Shown piece by piece: positions 59,449 to 64,000 of a stretch of DNA of 64,000 bases (within the stretch, counting starts at the first letter, position 1; every line of letters begins with the position of its first letter). This DNA comes from Ruminococcus sp. (GTDB lineage Bacteria > Bacillota > Clostridia > Oscillospirales > Ruminococcaceae): assembly GCF_017549005.1 (NCBI RefSeq), contig NZ_JAFYYT010000038.1, positions 124,001 through 188,000 of the forward strand, in the 5' to 3' direction. Below the pieces are notes generated by a model. The model did no database searches. It was not told the DNA's origin and saw nothing but the letters and a program-made list of their open reading frames with translations. A program made the position numbers and the translations under genes.

Positions 59449-60476
59449 ACCGACATCACGGCGGAAACGACCTGTCACTGGATATCTGCCTTGACTTTTC
59501 GGCAAACCTTAACCCTCTCGGAATGCCCGAAAAGGTCAGGGAAGCTGTTATCGCTTCCGCGGCTGAATGGGAAAAATATCCCGATCCCTTTTGCAGCAAG
59601 CTACGCGGAAAGCTTTCCGGTAAGCTGGGAGTTCCTGCGGAGAATATCGTCTGCGGAAACGGGGCGGACGACCTTATTTACCGTATTGTTTCAGCTTTGA
59701 GACCGAAAAAGGCTCTCATATGCGCTCCTGCATTCAGCGAGTACAGAAAAGCCCTCGAGGAATACGGCTGTGCTGTAAACGAGCATTTCCTTTATGAAGA
59801 AAAAGGCTTTGCGCTGACGGAGAGCATATTTGACAGGATAGCAGGAAATGATATGCTCATACTTGCTTCGCCAAACAATCCCACCGGACAAATAACAGGA
59901 CCCGAGCTGCTTGCGGAAATTGCCGGAAGGTGCCGCATGGCAGGAGTATTTTTTCTCTGTGACGAGAGCTTTATCGGTTTCTCGTCAGAAAGTGAACGTA
60001 TTACAGCGCTGAACTTCCTGAACGAAAGTACTATCGTTCTGCGCTCGTTTACGAAGCTGTTTGCAATGGCAGGTCTGAGGCTTGGATACGCGGTCTGCGG
60101 AAACACCGAAACTGCGGAAAAAATATCACGCACAGGACAGTACTGGAGCGTTTCTGCACCTGCACAGGCGGCCGGGATCGCCGCACTTGACGAAAAAGAT
60201 TACATTAAGAGAACGACGGATCTAATAAAAGCCGAACGGGAATATCTTGCGGCAGAACTTGCTGATATGGGGGTAAAAGTGTTCCCGTCGGATACTGATT
60301 TTATTTTATTCAAAGCGCGTACCGACTTGGGAGAGCTTCTGCTGGAAAGAAAGATACTTATCCGGAGCTGTGCCGGTTACAGCGGACTTGACAGGAGCTT
60401 TTTCCGCGCGGCGGTGCGTACAGTATCTGAAAACAGGCAGCTTATAGCTGCAATAAGGAGGATAATGAATGGCTAA
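59442..60476 (+). CDS. cobD: Threonine-phosphate decarboxylase
   Basis: PLP enzyme that makes aminopropanol phosphate for the nucleotide loop. 344 residues of aminotransferase class I/II fold: LDFSANLNPLGMPEKVREA at the start, ENIVCGNGADDLIYRI, LASPNNPTGQI, and the PLP Lys in SFTKLFAMAGLRLGYAV. A histidinol-phosphate aminotransferase is the main alternative but the operon fixes the role. Confidence 0.92.
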   Translation: MLNRHHGGNDLSLDICLDFSANLNPLGMPEKVREAVIASAAEWEKYPDPFCSKLRGKLSGKLGVPAENIVCGNGADDLIYRIVSALRPKKALICAPAFSEYRKALEEYGCAVNEHFLYEEKGFALTESIFDRIAGNDMLILASPNNPTGQITGPELLAEIAGRCRMAGVFFLCDESFIGFSSESERITALNFLNESTIVLRSFTKLFAMAGLRLGYAVCGNTETAEKISRTGQYWSVSAPAQAAGIAALDEKDYIKRTTDLIKAEREYLAAELADMGVKVFPSDTDFILFKARTDLGELLLERKILIRSCAGYSGLDRSFFRAAVRTVSENRQLIAAIRRIMNG

Positions 60477-61935
60477 GGCTATTATGATACAGGGGACTAT
60501 GTCCAACGCAGGAAAGAGTTTTTTCGCGGCTGCACTCTGCCGCATATTCAGACAGGACGGGTACAGCTGCGCTCCGTTTAAATCGCAGAATATGGCGCTC
60601 AATTCCTACATTACCGCTGACGGCTGCGAGATAGGAAGAGCTCAGGCGATGCAGGCGGAGGCGGCAGGTATAGAGCCGTCGGTGCTCATGAATCCCGTTC
60701 TGCTCAAGCCCACAACGAATATCGGTTCGCAGGTGATAGTAAACGGCAGAGCTGTCGGAAATATGTCTGCTTCCGAATATTTCCGACAGAAGCGCGACCT
60801 TATCCCAAAAATAAAAGAGGCCTACGACAAGCTTGCCGCACAGCATGATATCATAGTTATCGAGGGCGCGGGAAGTCCTGTGGAGCTGAATCTGAAAACC
60901 GACGATATCGTCAATATGGGCATGGCAAAGCTCGCAAAGGCTCCCGTCGTGCTTGTGGGCGATATCGACAGGGGAGGAGTTTTCGCGCAGCTCCTCGGCA
61001 CTCTCAGTCTGCTTGAAACTGACGAGCTTAGTATGGTAAAGGGACTTGTCGTGAACAAGTTCCGCGGCGATATTTCCCTTTTCGACAGCGGAAGAGATAT
61101 ACTTCAGAAGCGCGGCGGAAAGCCTGTTCTTGGGGTAGTTCCGCAGCTTGACTGCGATATAGAGGACGAGGACAGCCTGTCGTCAAAGCTTGAGGGAAAG
61201 TCTGCCGGACTTATCGACATAGCCGTTATAAAGCTGCCGAAAATATCCAATTTTACGGATTTAGACGTGTTTTCGCAGTATGACGGAGTGACCGTCCGCT
61301 ATGTGACGAGATATGAGGAGCTTGAAACTCCCGATATGATAATAATTCCCGGTACAAAGAGCACTATCTGCGACATGAAGTGGCTGCGCGAGAGCGGCAT
61401 GGAGGCTGTGATAAAGCGCAGCGCTGCTAACGGAGTGCCTGTTTTCGGGATATGCGGCGGCTATCAGATGCTTGGCGAGACCATTGCCGACCCCCTTGAC
61501 AGCGAGTGCGGCGGCAGTATAAGCGGAATGGGGCTCCTGCGGTGCAGGACTGTGTTCATGGGCGGAAAAAGGCAGACTCAGACAAGCGGAAGGTTCAGGA
61601 ATATAGGCGGATTTTTCAGCTGTCTCAGCGGCGCTGAGTTCAGCGGCTACGAGATACACATGGGCAGCACAGACAGCGGTGAGCGACCTCTGCTTGACTG
61701 CGGAGGAGCTTATTCGGGCAGCGTTTACGGCTGCTATATCCACGGGATATTCGACAACTCTCAGGTATCCGAGCGCATAGTGAAAAAGCTGTATGACAGC
61801 AAGGGCATAGCATACCGCGGCGGAGTTGTGGACAGGAACGCCTACAAGGAAAGACAGTACGACCTTCTTGCTGAGGGCGTCCGCAGAAGCATAGATACCG
61901 GGCTGCTCTACAGGATAATCGAGGAGGGCGTATGA
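60469..61935 (+). CDS. cbiP: Cobyric acid synthase
   Basis: Amidates the b, d, e and g side chains. 488 residues: IMIQGTMSNAGKSFFAAALCR, the CbiP words CAPFKSQNMALNSYITADGCEIGRAQAMQAEAA and NPVLLKP, and the glutaminase triad Cys in VFGICGGYQMLGE with the late His in GCYIHGIFDN. Length is as usual. Confidence 0.95.
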   Translation: MAKAIMIQGTMSNAGKSFFAAALCRIFRQDGYSCAPFKSQNMALNSYITADGCEIGRAQAMQAEAAGIEPSVLMNPVLLKPTTNIGSQVIVNGRAVGNMSASEYFRQKRDLIPKIKEAYDKLAAQHDIIVIEGAGSPVELNLKTDDIVNMGMAKLAKAPVVLVGDIDRGGVFAQLLGTLSLLETDELSMVKGLVVNKFRGDISLFDSGRDILQKRGGKPVLGVVPQLDCDIEDEDSLSSKLEGKSAGLIDIAVIKLPKISNFTDLDVFSQYDGVTVRYVTRYEELETPDMIIIPGTKSTICDMKWLRESGMEAVIKRSAANGVPVFGICGGYQMLGETIADPLDSECGGSISGMGLLRCRTVFMGGKRQTQTSGRFRNIGGFFSCLSGAEFSGYEIHMGSTDSGERPLLDCGGAYSGSVYGCYIHGIFDNSQVSERIVKKLYDSKGIAYRGGVVDRNAYKERQYDLLAEGVRRSIDTGLLYRIIEEGV

Positions 61936-62564
61936 TGGAGCTTGAATACATACTCCCGAAGGACATAGAACGAAGGAGTTTTGAGATAATAGAAGCCGAG
62001 CTGGGGGAGAGAAAGCTTCCCGATGATATAAAGCCGATAGTCATGAGGGCTATCCATACGACTGCGGATTTCGACTACTATGACAATATGTTTTTTTCCG
62101 AAAATGCAGTGGAAACCGCTCTTTCTGCCATAAGGGAAGGAGCTCTTTTCGTGACCGATACGAATATGGCAAAGGCAGGCATAAACAAGGCTGCACTTGC
62201 ACGTCACGGCTGCAGCGTCGAATGCTTCATGGCTGACAGTGACGTAGCCTCCGAAGCGGCTGAACGGGGCATAACAAGAGCTGCAGTTTCCGTTGACAAG
62301 GCTGCTTCGCTGGGCAGGGATATAATATATGCTGTGGGGAATGCTCCCACCGCTCTTATACGCCTCAAGGAGCATATCGAAAGCGGAACTTTCGTACCAC
62401 GTCTTGTCATAGGTATGCCAGTGGGCTTTGTAAACGTGGTGCAGTCCAAGGAAATGATAATAGAAAGCGGAGTACCCTGTATAGTCGCTCGCGGCAGAAA
62501 GGGCGGCAGCAACGTAGCGGCTGCGGTCTGCAACGCGCTTCTTTATATGGCTGACAGAAGATAG
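61932..62564 (+). CDS. cbiC: Cobalt-precorrin-8 methylmutase
   Basis: Moves the C11 methyl to C12 to give cobyrinate. 210 residues: DIERRSFEIIEAE at the start, the catalytic His in VMRAIHTTADFDYYDNM, and TALIRLKEHIESG followed by PVGFVNVVQSKE and ARGRKGGSNVAAA. Last gene of the operon, with a terminator five bases after the stop. Confidence 0.95.
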   Translation: MMELEYILPKDIERRSFEIIEAELGERKLPDDIKPIVMRAIHTTADFDYYDNMFFSENAVETALSAIREGALFVTDTNMAKAGINKAALARHGCSVECFMADSDVASEAAERGITRAAVSVDKAASLGRDIIYAVGNAPTALIRLKEHIESGTFVPRLVIGMPVGFVNVVQSKEMIIESGVPCIVARGRKGGSNVAAAVCNALLYMADRR

Positions 62565-62568
62565 TACG

Positions 62569-62595
62569 AAAAGCTGTGCGTTTGCACAGCTTTTT
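62569..62595 (+). terminator. Terminator of the cobamide operon
   Basis: AAAAGCTGTGC (62569-62579) pairs with GCACAGC (62584-62590) and the following TTTTT. Confidence 0.92.
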
Positions 62596-62662
62596 ACATT
62601 TTGCGGAAAATAATGAGGTTAATCTGTTTTTTTCAGCGGCGCATTACGACCAAAAACTCACC

Positions 62663-62690
62663 CTCCATATGTTATAATGGAGCGTATAAT
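62663..62690 (+). promoter_or_regulatory. Promoter region of spoIIE with small dyad
   Basis: Two TATAAT boxes (62673-62678 and 62685-62690) and a dyad CTCCAT (62663-62668)/ATGGAG (62677-62682) over the first. A clear -35 was not found, which would fit an activator-dependent promoter. Confidence 0.5.
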
Positions 62691-62708
62691 TTTGTGAGGT
62701 GATTTGTA

Positions 62709-64000
62709 ATGCTGAATATAAAGGCGATAAGGTCGTGGAAGTACGGCGGAGAAGCGGCTGCATACGCACTGGCGGCTGCGGCAGGATTTTTTCTGACAGG
62801 AACAAGGATAGCAGGAGTTGCTTCATTTGCGGATATATCCATTTCGGGAGCGCTGGAGCTCCCGTATTCGGCGGCGGTCTTCGCAGGGAGCCTTGTCCGA
62901 AGTATCATCAGCGGCGATATCGGACATAATATAGTGAAGCTCTCTTCCCTCGCCCTGATAGTGATAATAAAGATGTTCATTGAGCCGAAAAACGACCCGA
63001 AGCTCAGCGGTATAAATACTGCCGTCAGCGTTTTTGTTTCGGGAGCTGCCGTTTCTGCGGTGATAGGCGAGCTCATGTTCAAGCTGATGTTCTACGGCTT
63101 CTATGCGTCGCTTTCGGGATTTACGGCGTATTCGGCATCGAGGGTGCTGCTCGATATCAGGCGGCACAAGACCGTGAACATTTCGGGGCGCAGCGGTTTC
63201 TCATGTGCAGTGGTCTATATCATGCTGATAGCTTCGCTGAGCGCTGTGGAGCTCCCGACGCTGAACGCAGGCATAATAGCTTCGGCGGCTTTTACTCTTA
63301 CGGGAGCTTATTTTTACCGTCAGAACGGCGGAGTTTTCTGCGGAGCTCTTTCGGTCTGCGGAGCTTTCCTTTCGTCGTCGTCAGTGGGCTACAATATGGT
63401 CCTCATGCCTGCCGCGGGACTGCTTACGGGTTATCTCTACAGGCAGAAAAATCACATAGCGGCTGCCTGTTTTGTAGGGATAAATTTCGTGCTGACAGTA
63501 CTGACGGGAATGACGGTCAAGGGCGTTGAGAACATGATAGATATTATATGCGGAGCTGTGATATTTATTCCTGTTTCGGCTGTGTTTTCGGATAAGTGGA
63601 TAAGGACCGGGAATGAGAGCGCTGCGGCTCTTCCCGAGATGATAGGTGCGAAAATGAAGTTCCTTTCCAGTACTGTCAGGGAGCTCCGCAGCGAGTCCGA
63701 GCGCATATCTCAGCTGCTTGCAAAGGGAGCCGACACAGACCGTGAGATAGCGGAAAATTCGGACAAGGTCTGCACCTTGTGCTACAGACGCGCATTCTGC
63801 TGGAAGTCGGACAGGGGCAATACATACCGCGGATTTTCAAAGCTTGCGGATATGACGGAATTTGCAGCCGAGAGCTTCCCGCATGAGCTTGACGACTGCA
63901 TCAGAAAGGGCGAGCTTGCCGAGGTGTTTTCCCAGAGCTCACGTGAAAAAGCTGCTGCAAAGCTTATGGAAATGCGCTTTTCGGAGAGCCGAAGCCTTAT
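62709..64000 (+). CDS. spoIIE: Stage II sporulation protein E, N-terminal part (3' end outside window)
   Basis: Membrane PP2C-type phosphatase that activates the first forespore sigma factor. 430 residues are present: a large membrane region of about ten helices (residues about 15-300), then the cytoplasmic central domain with the conserved Cys cluster VCTLCYRRAFCW (about 353-364) typical of SpoIIE. The phosphatase domain lies past the window edge. Frame is open to the last base. ATG at 62709 follows GAGGTGATTTGTA. Confidence 0.9.
   Translation, partial: MLNIKAIRSWKYGGEAAAYALAAAAGFFLTGTRIAGVASFADISISGALELPYSAAVFAGSLVRSIISGDIGHNIVKLSSLALIVIIKMFIEPKNDPKLSGINTAVSVFVSGAAVSAVIGELMFKLMFYGFYASLSGFTAYSASRVLLDIRRHKTVNISGRSGFSCAVVYIMLIASLSAVELPTLNAGIIASAAFTLTGAYFYRQNGGVFCGALSVCGAFLSSSSVGYNMVLMPAAGLLTGYLYRQKNHIAAACFVGINFVLTVLTGMTVKGVENMIDIICGAVIFIPVSAVFSDKWIRTGNESAAALPEMIGAKMKFLSSTVRELRSESERISQLLAKGADTDREIAENSDKVCTLCYRRAFCWKSDRGNTYRGFSKLADMTEFAAESFPHELDDCIRKGELAEVFSQSSREKAAAKLMEMRFSESRSL

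Overview
The window looks like the chromosome of an anaerobic, fibre-degrading Firmicute of the genus Ruminococcus or a close relative. The evidence is three secreted proteins with type I dockerins (cellulosome style), a large GH9 cellulase, FeoAB iron uptake, a Pta acetate route, sporulation genes (spoIIP, spoIIE) and strong consensus promoters of the TTGACA-N17-TATAAT type. The species cannot be fixed from sequence reading alone.

Layout. 1-6.0 kb: housekeeping run on the + strand (DD-carboxypeptidase end, rRNA pseudouridine synthase, homoserine O-acetyltransferase, membrane protein), a polysaccharide deacetylase on the - strand, and spoIIP. 6.0-6.7 kb: a papain-like protein and tRNA-Arg(CCG) expressed from overlapping divergent promoters. 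7.0-14.7 kb: secreted and cellulosomal proteins (M6-type peptidase, M60-like protein, a lipoprotein, a GH43 arabinanase-like enzyme). 14.7-15.0 kb: a MITE-like repeat. 15.06-21.26 kb: a promoter and cobalamin riboswitch driving two surface proteins with DUF4430-like domains, one of them with the barrel-plus-beta-domain layout of animal transcobalamin/intrinsic factor, followed by EcfT, a fused EcfAA ATPase and an S component. 21.3-31.5 kb: a patchy region rich in heptamer arrays and structured repeats, with Pta, a RepA-like ATPase, a small secreted protein, FeoAB, tRNA-Arg(CCU), a glycerol-1-phosphate dehydrogenase-like protein, a HAD phosphatase and an iron-type alcohol dehydrogenase. 31.6-46.4 kb: Nudix, glycosyltransferase, GNAT, GH9 cellulase, guanylate kinase-like, CapD-like dehydratase, MscS channel, phosphoesterase and two flavoproteins. 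46.4-62.6 kb: rsmA followed by a 17-gene anaerobic cobamide synthesis operon. 62.7 kb to the end: spoIIE, cut by the window edge.

How it fits together. The cell appears able both to build cobamides (cbiL to cbiC, plus cobTUSCD) and to capture them with a dedicated surface and ECF import system. Only the import operon shows a B12 riboswitch; the synthesis operon shows none in this window. Cobaltochelatase, the precorrin-2 steps, the Co adenosyltransferase and cobalt uptake are not in the window. Secreted fibre enzymes and peptidases suggest life on plant material or in the gut.

The most notable system is the riboswitch-controlled, transcobalamin-like capture module joined to its own ECF transporter. 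Second-rank signals are a pair of small secreted proteins that share promoter, leader and signal peptide but have unrelated bodies, and a family of intergenic repeats with covarying hairpins.
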